Shown: positions 15,841-22,799 of the stretch, in pieces
How positions within the stretch are numbered: position 1 is the stretch's first letter
Layout: each line of letters starts with the position of its first letter
NCBI RefSeq assembly: GCF_002029255.1
Contig: NZ_MZGT01000044.1
Location: 1 to 45,408 of the forward strand
Direction of reading: 5' to 3'
DNA length: 45,408 nucleotides
Source: Clostridium chromiireducens
GTDB taxonomy: Bacteria > Bacillota > Clostridia > Clostridiales > Clostridiaceae
Notes under the pieces: generated by a model
The model's input: the letters and a program-made list of their open reading frames with translations, nothing else
What the model was told of the DNA's origin: nothing
The model's database searches: none
Translations under genes and position numbers: made by a program

Positions 15841-15862
15841 CAAAAATCGAGTTATATTATAA

Positions 15863-16234
15863 CTATAATGTTTGCTTAGCAGATGCAACAGTTATTTCTA
15901 ATACTCTACTTAAAAAAGGAAATTTATTCTTCACCATATCAAAATCTGGACCCTCTACAAGGAATTTTGCAGTTCCTTCAATTAAAAATCCTGCTCCTGG
16001 ATTTTGATGTCCCATAACCTCTTTGCTACCTAAAGTAACTTTAACTTTATTATTTGCTTCTATGTTTTTTTGAGTTGTTCTCATGCCTCCTGCAGGTAAT
16101 AATATCCTACCATCTTCAGTAACACTAAGAAATGAATGCCAAGTATTAACTACATGCGCCTCATTGTTACTACAAGATACTATAGCTACTACACCTTCAT
16201 GTGATATAACTTCAAGCAATTTTTCATTTAACAT
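15863..16234 (-). CDS. pyridoxamine 5'-phosphate oxidase-family, FMN-binding split-barrel protein
   Basis: This 123-residue protein resembles small PNPOx-like split-barrel flavoproteins: EGVVAIVSCSNNEAHVVNTWHSFLSVTEDGRILLPAG (residues 13-50) followed by NNKVKVTLGSKEVMG and GAGFLIEGTAKFL. Family members bind FMN or a related cofactor and act as oxidoreductases of mostly unknown substrate. The ATG at 16234 follows GAGGAAT. It diverges from a MocR regulator (many MocR proteins control vitamin B6-related genes), across a gap with a clear inverted repeat, so it is probably a target of that regulator. A direct role in B6 metabolism is inference only. Confidence 0.8.
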   Translation of the reverse strand: MLNEKLLEVISHEGVVAIVSCSNNEAHVVNTWHSFLSVTEDGRILLPAGGMRTTQKNIEANNKVKVTLGSKEVMGHQNPGAGFLIEGTAKFLVEGPDFDMVKNKFPFLSRVLEITVASAKQTL

Positions 16235-16297
16235 TTAAATTCCTCCTCTGTAATTCTACAAATTTAATTATTTTAATATTTTAAAAAGTCTTAATTT

Positions 16298-16343
16298 GTG
16301 CACATTGACTTTTCTATAAAACAATTATACAATCAATGTGTAC
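16298..16343 (+). promoter_or_regulatory. mocR promoter overlapped by an inverted repeat
   Basis: TTGACT (16305-16310), a 17-base spacer and TACAAT (16328-16333) form a good promoter for mocR. GTGCACATTGA (16298-16308) and TCAATGTGTAC (16333-16343) are inverted repeats (10 of 11 pairs) that overlap the -35 and -10 ends, a layout expected of an autoregulatory operator. A reverse-strand TATAAT (16329-16324) may serve the divergent flavoprotein gene. Confidence 0.65.
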
Positions 16344-16344
16344 T

Positions 16345-16385
16345 CATCAAAAGTGCCAATTCATTTTATTTTATAGGATACAGTT
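16345..16385. promoter_or_regulatory. 41-bp conserved box upstream of mocR
   Basis: It aligns with 13714-13754 upstream of the dead mocR copy. It begins just after the predicted transcription start and ends 22 bases before the ATG, so a bound MocR protein would block or modulate initiation. Confidence 0.5.
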
Positions 16386-16407
16386 CATAAGGGGAGTGTT
16401 TTAAAAA

Positions 16408-17832
16408 ATGATTGTTCTAGATAACGATTCAAGTGTTCCACTATATTTGCAAATTTATGAGCAGTTAAAAGAAGAGATAATTTCAGGACAGCTTTTGGAA
16501 GGCAGTAAGCTATATTCAACACGAACGCTTGCAACAACATTAAATGTCAGTAGAAATACAGTAGAAAGTGCTTATCTACAACTTTCTTCTGAAGGATATA
16601 TCACAAGTAAAGCAGGCAGCGGATTCATAGTTGAGAAACTAGATAGTATGCTAATCACTAAGTTAAAGAGAGATAACTCTGTCAATATTGAAAAATATAA
16701 AAAAACTACTTTACCTAAGATGAATTCTGATAATAATTATAAGTATAATTTCAAATATGGAAAGTTAAATGCTTCTGATTTTCCTTTGCGCTTATGGAGG
16801 AGGATATCAAATAAATGCTTGGCCTCTATAGATGCTGAGGTTATGACATCTTATACTGGTAGTAAAGGCGAAAAAGAATTACGAATAGAAATAATGGATT
16901 ATTTAAATAAGTCAAGGGGTGTCTACTGTACCTCAGAACAGGTTATTATTACTTCGGGCTTTGAGCAGTGTTTAAGTTTACTATGCCAGATGTTCAGAAA
17001 CAATTTTTCTAAAGTAGCTTTGGAAGATCCTGGCTACATTGGTGCAAGAAAAATTTTTGACAATAACGGGTATGATGTTGTTCCAATTAGCTTAGACAAG
17101 GATGGAATAAATATTACTGAATTAGAAAATAGCTCCACGAAGATAGTATATGTAACCCCCTCACATCAATTTCCGACTGGATCAGTGATGCCGATTCAAA
17201 AAAGGTTACAATTATTAGATTGGGCAAGAAAAGAAAATGGAATTATAATTGAAGATGATTATGATAGTGAACTTCGTTACAATTCAAGGCCAATACCTTC
17301 AATACAAGGTATTGATTCAAAATGTTGTGTTATATATATTGGTACTTTTTCAAAGTCTTTATCCCCAAGCTTGCGATTGAATTATATGGTATTACCAAAA
17401 TCATTACTAGAAATATATGATAATTTTTTTAGTAGCTACCAAACCTCAGTTCCAATAGTTGAGCAAAAAATAATTCAACAGTTTATGCATTTAGGACATT
17501 GGGATAGTCATCTGCGTAAAATATCTCTTCTAAATAAAAGAAGACATGATATGTTAATCCACTCTATTCATAAATTTATGGGAGACAATGTTATTATTCA
17601 TGGTAAAAATGCAGGCTTGCATATCTTGCTAGAATTAAATAATGGATTATCTGAAGAAGAGATAATAGAAAAAGCTAAAGAATATGGTGTTATAGTCTCT
17701 CCTGTATCTACATATTGGTTACGAAAGGATAAATATTCTAATAATATGGTTTTTCTTGGTTTTGGTGGAATGACTGAGAGTGAGATTGCTGAAGGTATTA
17801 ATTTACTTAGTAAAGCATGGTTTAGTAAGTAA
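16408..17832 (+). CDS. MocR-family regulator (GntR HTH fused to class I aminotransferase domain)
   Basis: This 474-residue fusion is of standard MocR length. The GntR winged helix spans about residues 8-75 (PLYLQIYEQLKEEIISGQ, STRTLATTLNVSRNTVESAY). An aminotransferase-like domain follows from about 115, with TSGFEQCLSLLC, EDPGYIGARKIF, TPSHQFPTGSVMP, EDDYDSELRYN and the PLP-lysine motif IGTFSKSLSPSLRL. The Lys of FSKS is retained, so PLP or a related aldehyde is a likely effector. It diverges from the flavoprotein gene and probably controls it together with itself through the inverted repeat at 16298-16343. The start follows AAGGGGAGTG. A strong terminator follows at 17865. Confidence 0.92.
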   Translation: MIVLDNDSSVPLYLQIYEQLKEEIISGQLLEGSKLYSTRTLATTLNVSRNTVESAYLQLSSEGYITSKAGSGFIVEKLDSMLITKLKRDNSVNIEKYKKTTLPKMNSDNNYKYNFKYGKLNASDFPLRLWRRISNKCLASIDAEVMTSYTGSKGEKELRIEIMDYLNKSRGVYCTSEQVIITSGFEQCLSLLCQMFRNNFSKVALEDPGYIGARKIFDNNGYDVVPISLDKDGINITELENSSTKIVYVTPSHQFPTGSVMPIQKRLQLLDWARKENGIIIEDDYDSELRYNSRPIPSIQGIDSKCCVIYIGTFSKSLSPSLRLNYMVLPKSLLEIYDNFFSSYQTSVPIVEQKIIQQFMHLGHWDSHLRKISLLNKRRHDMLIHSIHKFMGDNVIIHGKNAGLHILLELNNGLSEEEIIEKAKEYGVIVSPVSTYWLRKDKYSNNMVFLGFGGMTESEIAEGINLLSKAWFSK

Positions 17833-17864
17833 ATCCTATTAAAAAATCAAAATAGACATTATAA

Positions 17865-17913
17865 GAGCTGTCGCATTAGCGGATTAAAATCCATTAGCGA
17901 TAGCTCATTTTTT
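17865..17913 (+). terminator. mocR intrinsic terminator
   Basis: GAGCTGTCGC (17865-17874) pairs with GCGATAGCTC (17897-17906), with a nested GGATT/AATCC stem, then TTTTTT at 17908-17913. It lies 32 bases after the mocR stop. The remaining gap up to 18152 has only the hairpin at 18014 and no gene I can support. Confidence 0.8.
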
Positions 17914-18013
17914 AGCTTGCATAAAATATTTCCTAAATGAGATATTGGGCTGATTATTAAATCTTTAAAAATAAGCACACTTTATATAGATGAATTTAAT
18001 AAATAACATTAAG

Positions 18014-18077
18014 GAATAAAATAAAGAAAACGTCCTTGTGATCAATGATTCCTAAGAATATTTTCTTTATTTTATTC
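18014..18077. terminator. 17-bp perfect AT-rich inverted repeat
   Basis: GAATAAAATAAAGAAAA (18014-18030) is the exact inverse of 18061-18077 around a 30-base loop and is followed by TTTT on the plus strand. Long symmetrical stem in the accretion zone, with no gene directly attached on either side. Confidence 0.5.
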
Positions 18078-18152
18078 TTTTATGATAATTTTCTTTGATT
18101 TAATAACCTCTGTAACAGGCAATTCAAATATACTAATTTTACCTTCAATGCA

Positions 18153-18473
18153 TTGAAGTACAAAGATATGTGGATAAATCGGGTGATCCAATTTACGAAA
18201 AAAAGGCATACAAATGCCACTCAACTTTTAGGAGAAGGAACTGACTATAAAGTTATTCAATCACGTTTAGGTCATTCAGATATTAGTACAACACTAAACA
18301 TATATTTTCATGCCACAATGGAAATGCAGAAATCTGCTAGTAAAAAGATATCTTCTTTACTGTCTCAAAACAAAAAAAATATCCAGTGGAAGAATAATGG
18401 AAGTTTTTCATTCCATCATTTCCAAAGTAGCTATTTTACTGATGCGAGATATGCCATAATCAGAGTTCTGTAG
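18153..18473 (+). pseudogene. tyrosine integrase C-terminal remnant 2
   Basis: A 106-codon frame contains KKRHTNATQLLGEGTDYKVIQSRLGHSDISTTLNIY in two stretches: the end of the R-H-x-x-R box (the HDL part mutated), the LGH box and the catalytic Tyr. Ancestral homology begins near 18200; the first residues have no recombinase match. There is no ribosome binding site, and the N-terminal and core catalytic parts are absent. 57 bases (18248-18304) are identical to remnant 1. The frame runs through the attachment-site copy at 18443-18471, which supplies its last codons. Confidence 0.88.
18443..18471. repeat. attachment-site copy 2 (26/29 to the rnpB 3' end)
   Basis: It matches 20205-20233 at 26 of 29 positions in the same orientation and follows an integrase remnant, as at the other two sites. 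With copies 1 and 3 it delimits segments of about 6.8 kb and 1.8 kb. Confidence 0.82.
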
Positions 18474-18600
18474 TCAAAATATATTACACCTAATAGTAAT
18501 TTATAATGATTTATTATAACGAAAAACATGGTAAAAACAAGACCTAAAGAAACAAAAAAGACTTATAATAACTGATTATAACTTATTAAAATTTACTCCT

Positions 18601-18621
18601 TGTGGGCAAAGCGTGTGCAAA
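18601..18621. repeat. direct repeats resembling integrase arm-type sites
   Basis: GTGGGCAAA (18602-18610) and GTGTGCAAA (18613-18621) are direct repeats 11 bases apart, near attachment-site copy 2. Tyrosine integrases commonly bind short direct repeats flanking the core site. The rest of 18474-18687 is AT-rich DNA without a gene. Confidence 0.4.
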
Positions 18622-18650
18622 AAGAACTTCTATAATTCATAGAGGTTCTT
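18622..18650. terminator. bidirectional terminator-like hairpin
   Basis: AAGAACTTCTAT (18622-18633) pairs with ATAGAGGTTCTT (18639-18650), one G.U, 5-base loop. It follows the stop of the YcxB-like minus-strand gene by 38 bases and could terminate it. Confidence 0.6.
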
Positions 18651-18687
18651 TCTTATAAATAGAAGGTCCAAACAGTACGAATAATAA

Positions 18688-19206
18688 TTAGCATGTTATA
18701 TCTATTTTTTTATTCAATTTATTTTTATTCCAAAAACTAACTAAACTACCGTAAAAGTAATTTAGCGCACCAAAGGAATTAAAAGAATTTTTAGGTATAG
18801 CATGATATTTATATTTACTAATAAAGATAAAAATATATTTTTTATTTTGTTTAACCTTATATATCGAACTCCATACACAAAAATCTCGGTTTACTGAAGT
18901 GGATTCCGTAAAACCTTCATCATCTATTTCTATGACATGTTCACACAATACACCCACTTTATAGCTTGAACTAAAACATATTCTAAAAAGAACAATAAAT
19001 AATAATATAAGAAAAAAAATAAACGCTATTACAATTGAATAAATAATAGAGCCAACGATGAAATCGAAAGAAAACCTTTTTGTAATAATTCCTAAAATAA
19101 AACTAACTACAATTAATACAAGAAAGTTTAGTAAAAAATATCTCTTTAAAATATAGAAATTTAAATTAAAACAATCTTTTTTAGTTAAATTAAATGATAC
19201 TTTCAT
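18688..19206 (-). CDS. YcxB-like membrane protein
   Basis: The frame is open to 19266, but the ATG at 19206 follows GGGAGGAATTT at ideal spacing, giving 172 residues. The order is: short polar start MKVSFNLTKKD, two hydrophobic segments (about residues 25-47 and 52-76), then a soluble tail with EIDDEGFTESTSVNRDFCVWSSIYKV and YIFIFISKYKYHAIPKNSF. This fits the YcxB-like domain family (short membrane proteins of unknown function, often near phage or accessory genes). It is the only apparently intact gene between attachment-site copies 2 and 3. Function is unknown; a bacteriocin or phage link would be speculation. Confidence 0.72.
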   Translation of the reverse strand: MKVSFNLTKKDCFNLNFYILKRYFLLNFLVLIVVSFILGIITKRFSFDFIVGSIIYSIVIAFIFFLILLFIVLFRICFSSSYKVGVLCEHVIEIDDEGFTESTSVNRDFCVWSSIYKVKQNKKYIFIFISKYKYHAIPKNSFNSFGALNYFYGSLVSFWNKNKLNKKIDITC

Positions 19207-19418
19207 AAATTCCTCCCAAAAATCAATATTAAATACATTATAATCCAAATTTAATAGTTTAAGCAATGTATTAACAATTTCTTATTTATTGGTATATTAT
19301 CAAAGTAGGACAATAGCCTACAGTATATTCGAATAGTGATAGACGGTAACCATTGGATAGGAAAATATTACATCAGATTTGAACCAAATCTAGGCTTTTC
19401 AGAAATTTTTGACAATGA

Positions 19419-20158
19419 ATACGTTTATTAAATAGCAATCCTTGCAGATTCGTAGACACACCTAAAAGAGCGAAATTTAAAGCAAATGTACTTACAATTG
19501 AAGAACTAAAGCTTATATATCAAAGAGTAAATTCAGATTCATATGAAGATTATATTTTTAGACTAGCATTGGATATTACAGCAGAAACAGGGTTAAGACG
19601 TGGTGAATTGTGCGGATTGGATATAGATAAACATATTGATACTAAAAAGCAGACCTTAAAAGTTCGTCAAGCGTTAATCAGAGTAAAAAATAGTTATGTA
19701 TTATCTCAAAGATTAAAAACAGAATCATTTTATAGGACCTCACAAATAAGTGAATTATTATATATTAAAATAGAAAATCATAAAAAATTATTAAAACTAA
19801 AAAAATTCAATATGGAGAATTTTATATAAAAAATATATTTTAAGATATATCTCCAAACATTCTATTAGTTCAAGAAAACGGGAAATTTATAATACCATCT
19901 AGATTTCTCCAAAGAATAAAAAGATTATGTAAATATTGCGGCATAGAAAAAAATATTCGCTGGCATGATCTAAGACACAGTAATGCAACCATACTTTTGA
20001 AGAATAAGGTATCAATGAAAATAATACAAGAACGTTTAGGCCATTCCATAATGCAGACAACATCAGATATTTATACTCACGTAACAAAAGAAATGAATAC
20101 TGAAGCTACAGATGTTTTATCAAATGTTTTGTACGCAAAAAAAGCAAGGGAAAGTTAA
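19419..20158 (+). pseudogene. tyrosine integrase remnant 3, frameshifted
   Basis: The first frame (19419-19829) contains NPCRFVDTPKRAK, LTIEELKLIYQRV and ITAETGLRRGELCGLD, the linker and the first catalytic Arg region. A frameshift near 19830-19845 moves the reading to a second frame. That frame holds IRWHDLRHSNATILLKN (His and Arg) and IIQERLGHSIMQTTSDIYTHV (catalytic Tyr), ending at 20158. The N-terminal arm-binding domain is lost or broken upstream. It is the most complete of the three remnants but belongs to a different integrase lineage from remnants 1 and 2. It ends 46 bases before the rnpB 3' end. Confidence 0.9.
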
Positions 20159-20180
20159 GGGAAAATACCAACTTGGTATT
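20144..20180. repeat. direct repeats and palindrome between integrase remnant 3 and rnpB
   Basis: Two AGGGAAA-type repeats, GCAAGGGAAA and GTTAAGGGAAAA, lie 11 bases apart. They are followed by AATACCAACTTGGTATT (20164-20180), an 8-bp inverted repeat. Position and spacing suggest integrase or excisionase binding sites. A single GCAAGGGAAAA also occurs near 12880. Confidence 0.35.
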
Positions 20181-20203
20181 CCTCAAATCCTTGCAATTAC
20201 TTG

Positions 20204-20553
20204 TTGCGAGATAAGCCATAAGCCGAGTTCTGTATTAAGCAATCATCTATCTAGGCTTACCGTTGCCAGTAAGCTCAAGCGACGCACCCGGAGGCGGGAC
20301 GGGCAGCCCCTTAATGCCTCTCTATTCGGTCTTGCTCCAAGTGGGGTTTACATAGCCGTGAAGTCTCCATCACGCTGGTGAGCTCTTACCATCACCTTTC
20401 CACCCTTACCTAAGTAAAACTTAGGCGGTATATCTCTGTTGCACTTTCCTTCAAGTCGCCTTGACTGGACGTTATCCAGCACCCTGCCCTATGGAGCTCG
20501 GACTTTCCTCTCCTAGATCTAAGTCTAGCAGCGATTGCACGTCTCACTCGCAA
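20204..20553 (-). ncRNA. rnpB: RNase P RNA
   Basis: On the minus strand the hallmarks of bacterial RNase P RNA appear in order. They are the P1 strand TTGCGAG at 20553-20547, the conserved GAGGAAAGTCCGAGCTCC block, the pseudoknot-forming regions, the GC-rich CCGCCTCCGGGTGCGTC stretch, and near the 3' end ACAGAACTCGGCTTA, closed by CTCGCAA at 20210-20204, which pairs with the 5' strand. The length of about 350 nt is normal. It is the catalytic subunit that matures tRNA 5' ends. The promoter at 20559-20587 places the start at the predicted 5' end. The 3' terminal 29 bases are duplicated at 18443 and 11638, showing use as an attachment site that leaves the gene intact. Confidence 0.97.
20205..20233. 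repeat. attachment-site copy 3, within the intact rnpB 3' end
   Basis: This is the reference copy of the 29-bp repeat, encoding the 3' end of RNase P RNA. Integration here restores the gene, so the newest element is expected next to rnpB and older ones further away. Confidence 0.85.
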
Positions 20554-20558
20554 AATCT

Positions 20559-20587
20559 ATATTAACACACCTTATACTAATATGCAA
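20559..20587 (-). promoter_or_regulatory. rnpB promoter
   Basis: TTGCAT (20587-20582), a 17-base spacer and TAATAT (20564-20559) on the minus strand put the transcription start about 6-7 bases downstream, matching the P1-defined 5' end at 20553. Confidence 0.8.
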
Positions 20588-20621
20588 ATATTTTTTAAAT
20601 TAATTTAAATTTCATTAAGAA

Positions 20622-20924
20622 TTATATTAAAATAAATATTATTATTAATAGCAATAGTATTATTATGCCATATATACTGACTCCGCAAAATAATAATGTC
20701 AAAAGTATTACTCCAGCTACTATCAACTTAGGATATAATAACATTAAAAGAGGATTTTTATTAGGAAAGAAAGGAAAGCATCCATTTATTCCACCAAATT
20801 TCTTTCTTCTGCTTCCGCCTCTAAAAAAATCTTGTATTGCCCTCTTACTATGTTTGAACATATTTTTAAAATCTTTTTTCAAATCTCCTCCAGCCTTATC
20901 ATTATAATCATCGTCTCTACTCAT
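20622..20924 (-). CDS. small membrane protein, unknown function
   Basis: This 100-residue protein starts MSRDDDYNDKAGGDLKKDF. It has a basic middle (FRGGSRRKKFGG) and ends in two hydrophobic segments (about residues 58-78 and 80-100, LLLLIIIFILI) with almost no C-terminal tail. I do not recognise the family. It lies alone between rnpB and the Nif3-like gene, on the same strand as both. The reading frame looks genuine: charged N-terminus, Lys-rich linker and a coherent membrane pair rather than a shadow of rnpB. The site before the ATG is AT-rich with no strong Shine-Dalgarno, which lowers confidence. Confidence 0.6.
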   Translation of the reverse strand: MSRDDDYNDKAGGDLKKDFKNMFKHSKRAIQDFFRGGSRRKKFGGINGCFPFFPNKNPLLMLLYPKLIVAGVILLTLLFCGVSIYGIIILLLLIIIFILI

Positions 20925-21101
20925 AATCCACCGCTAAATTATTATTACAATATCATTATATGCAACCATCTCTCAATTTAGTTAATTAATTCTCTTAATA
21001 TTTTCCCAAAAAAATACTATGAAACTAAAAGTATTAATTTCATAGTAGAATATATGCTTGTATATATTAGGCACAATCAAATAAATAACAAGTCATGTGC
21101 C

Positions 21102-21893
21102 TTAAACAAATTCATATGGATCTTCACATTTCTTTGAAACAGTGAATTCAACACCCTTAAATTTTTCTCTTAAAAAATCCAATGTCTTTAAAAATATAAG
21201 ATATTCAGTTGCAAAATGTCCAGCATCAATTATACTTATTCCCATCTCTTTAAAATCAGATGCATAATGATAAGTTGTATCCCCTGTTATTATACAATCC
21301 GCACCTAAAGCTTTTGCTTTACTAAAATAATCCTGACCGCTGCCATTTATAATTGCTAGTGCTTTTATTTTATCATTCCCTCTAACAATCCTCATATTTT
21401 TTATATTTAAATTTTTCTTAACAATGTTAATTATATCATTTAAAGTAGTTTCGTTTTGTAATCTTACAATTCTTCCAATTCCACTATCTTTATAATTACT
21501 ATTCTCACACGGCTCGATTATTTCATCAGAGTTAAATCCGAGCATCTTAACTAACGTTTCATTAATCCCGCCTTTAACGCTATCTAGATTAGTATGACAT
21601 GAGTATAGTGCAATATCTTCTTTGATTAATTCTATCACTTTATCTCCTAAAAGCTCACCTTTAATTATACTTTTAGGCTTTCTAAAAATTAATGGGTGAT
21701 GTGTTATAATTAAATCACTCTTATTTTCTACTGCTTCTTTAATTACTTCCTTTGTACAATCAAGAGCTAGAAAAACCTTTTTTACTTCCTTAAGTTCATC
21801 ACCAACCATTAATCCAACATTATCATAACTTTCCGCTAAAAATTTTGGAGCAAGTCTTTCGATTTCCATTTCAATATCCATTACTCTGATCAT
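21102..21893 (-). CDS. Nif3-like dinuclear metal-centre protein (YqfO family)
   Basis: The 263-residue protein from the ATG at 21893 (MIRVMDIEMEIERLAPK) has the Nif3/GTP-cyclohydrolase-like metal motifs: DLIITHHPLIFRKPK (adjacent His ligands), YSCHTNLDSVKGGINE (His and Asp) and DAGHFATEY near the C-terminus (His and Glu). The regulatory PII-like insertion of Bacillus YqfO is absent or very short. The in-frame ATG at 21911 lies before the GGTGGTG ribosome binding site and is not used. It starts 4 bases after the trmK stop, the usual trmK-yqfO pair downstream of rpoD. The biochemical role of the family is unsettled. Confidence 0.9.
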   Translation of the reverse strand: MIRVMDIEMEIERLAPKFLAESYDNVGLMVGDELKEVKKVFLALDCTKEVIKEAVENKSDLIITHHPLIFRKPKSIIKGELLGDKVIELIKEDIALYSCHTNLDSVKGGINETLVKMLGFNSDEIIEPCENSNYKDSGIGRIVRLQNETTLNDIINIVKKNLNIKNMRIVRGNDKIKALAIINGSGQDYFSKAKALGADCIITGDTTYHYASDFKEMGISIIDAGHFATEYLIFLKTLDFLREKFKGVEFTVSKKCEDPYEFV

Positions 21894-21897
21894 AAGA

Positions 21898-22596
21898 TCA
21901 CCACCTAACACTTTTTAAAAGACTTTCTAATCTTTCATTTTTCTTTTTCAGTTCATTTTTTCTCTCTTTTGCGTGATCAGTATCATCCACGATAAAATTA
22001 ATTACTTTTTTATTTTTATCAATTTTACTTTCTATATACGATTTTAATAAAGGCACTTTCTTACTTAACATAGTAGGACTTATTTCATAAAATATACTTT
22101 CTAACTTTATATAATCGCCACTTTTATGTCTTACTTTAAATAATTCATAATACTTACCTTCATCTAAACATAAATCTTCATCTAAGATTTCGTAATCGCT
22201 ACTATATAAATACTCCCTTAAAACTTCAGGATTTTGAGCCGGCTGAAGTATAAGATATTTCAAATTTTTGACTTTATTAAAATCCGCTTCCAATATATCT
22301 CTAATTAAATTCCCACCCATTCCAGCAATAATTACAGCCTCTGCTTCTCTATTTTTTAATGGTGCTAATCCACCACCTAATCTTAAATCTATCTTATCTG
22401 ATACACCATCTAATGCTGCGTTAATTTGTGCTTTCTTTAATGGGTCTTTATTTATATCTGATGCGATAACTTTTTCAGCTATACCATTCCTAACTAAATA
22501 TATTGGTATGTATCCATGATCTGTTCCAACATCCATTATAACCTTAGCATTATCAAGTTTTTCTATAATCCAGTTTAATCTTTTACTTAATTCCAT
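21898..22596 (-). CDS. trmK: tRNA (adenine(22)-N1)-methyltransferase
   Basis: This 232-residue SAM-dependent methyltransferase has MDVGTDHGYIPIYLV (motif I), VIASDINKDPLKKA, and AVIIAGMGGNLIRDIL with LILQPAQNPEVLREYL, all typical of TrmK/YqfN. The C-terminal half is a Lys/Glu-rich coiled coil (about residues 180-230), as in the family. It methylates N1 of adenine 22 in tRNA with SAM. GAGGT precedes the ATG. It follows rpoD and precedes the Nif3-like gene, as in Bacillus and other Firmicutes. The gap to rpoD holds dispersed repeats and the rpoD terminator, so it may be transcribed separately. Confidence 0.93.
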   Translation of the reverse strand: MELSKRLNWIIEKLDNAKVIMDVGTDHGYIPIYLVRNGIAEKVIASDINKDPLKKAQINAALDGVSDKIDLRLGGGLAPLKNREAEAVIIAGMGGNLIRDILEADFNKVKNLKYLILQPAQNPEVLREYLYSSDYEILDEDLCLDEGKYYELFKVRHKSGDYIKLESIFYEISPTMLSKKVPLLKSYIESKIDKNKKVINFIVDDTDHAKERKNELKKKNERLESLLKSVRW

Positions 22597-22616
22597 TATT
22601 GACCTCTTTTCTATTT

Positions 22617-22765
22617 TTTAAGGAAGTTAAATCAGAGATTCGGACTCTCACTTATCACTTACTCACAGAGTAAGTTCAGCTAACTAAATCTCTTTTTAAG
22701 GAGGTTAAATCACATACGTGATTTAACTAAGTTCGGATAACTAAATCAAAGATTTAGATCCTCAC
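22617..22765 (+). repeat. modular dispersed intergenic repeat (rpoD/trmK gap)
   Basis: Two units occur: AAGGAAGTTAAATC at 22620 and AAGGAGGTTAAATC near 22698. The second continues through a hairpin (GTTAAATCACATACGTGATTTAAC in two overlapping halves), then TAAGTTCGGATAAC, AAATC and CCTCACTT. The same modules appear in reverse orientation at 41700-42055. CTCACAGAGTAAG is also shared by both loci. It covers nearly the whole gap and encodes no protein. Confidence 0.75.
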
Positions 22766-22766
22766 T

Positions 22767-22795
22767 TAAAAGAAGCACCTAAATATAGGTGCTTC
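22767..22795 (-). terminator. rpoD terminator
   Basis: GAAGCACCTA (22772-22781) is the exact inverse of TAGGTGCTTC (22786-22795); on the minus strand the 10-bp stem is followed by TTTT. It lies 5 bases past the rpoD stop. Confidence 0.8.
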
Positions 22796-22799
22796 GCTA

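Noticed and set aside
20112..20381. 89-codon plus-strand reading frame
   Set aside because: It runs antisense through rnpB; the sequence is explained fully by RNase P RNA.
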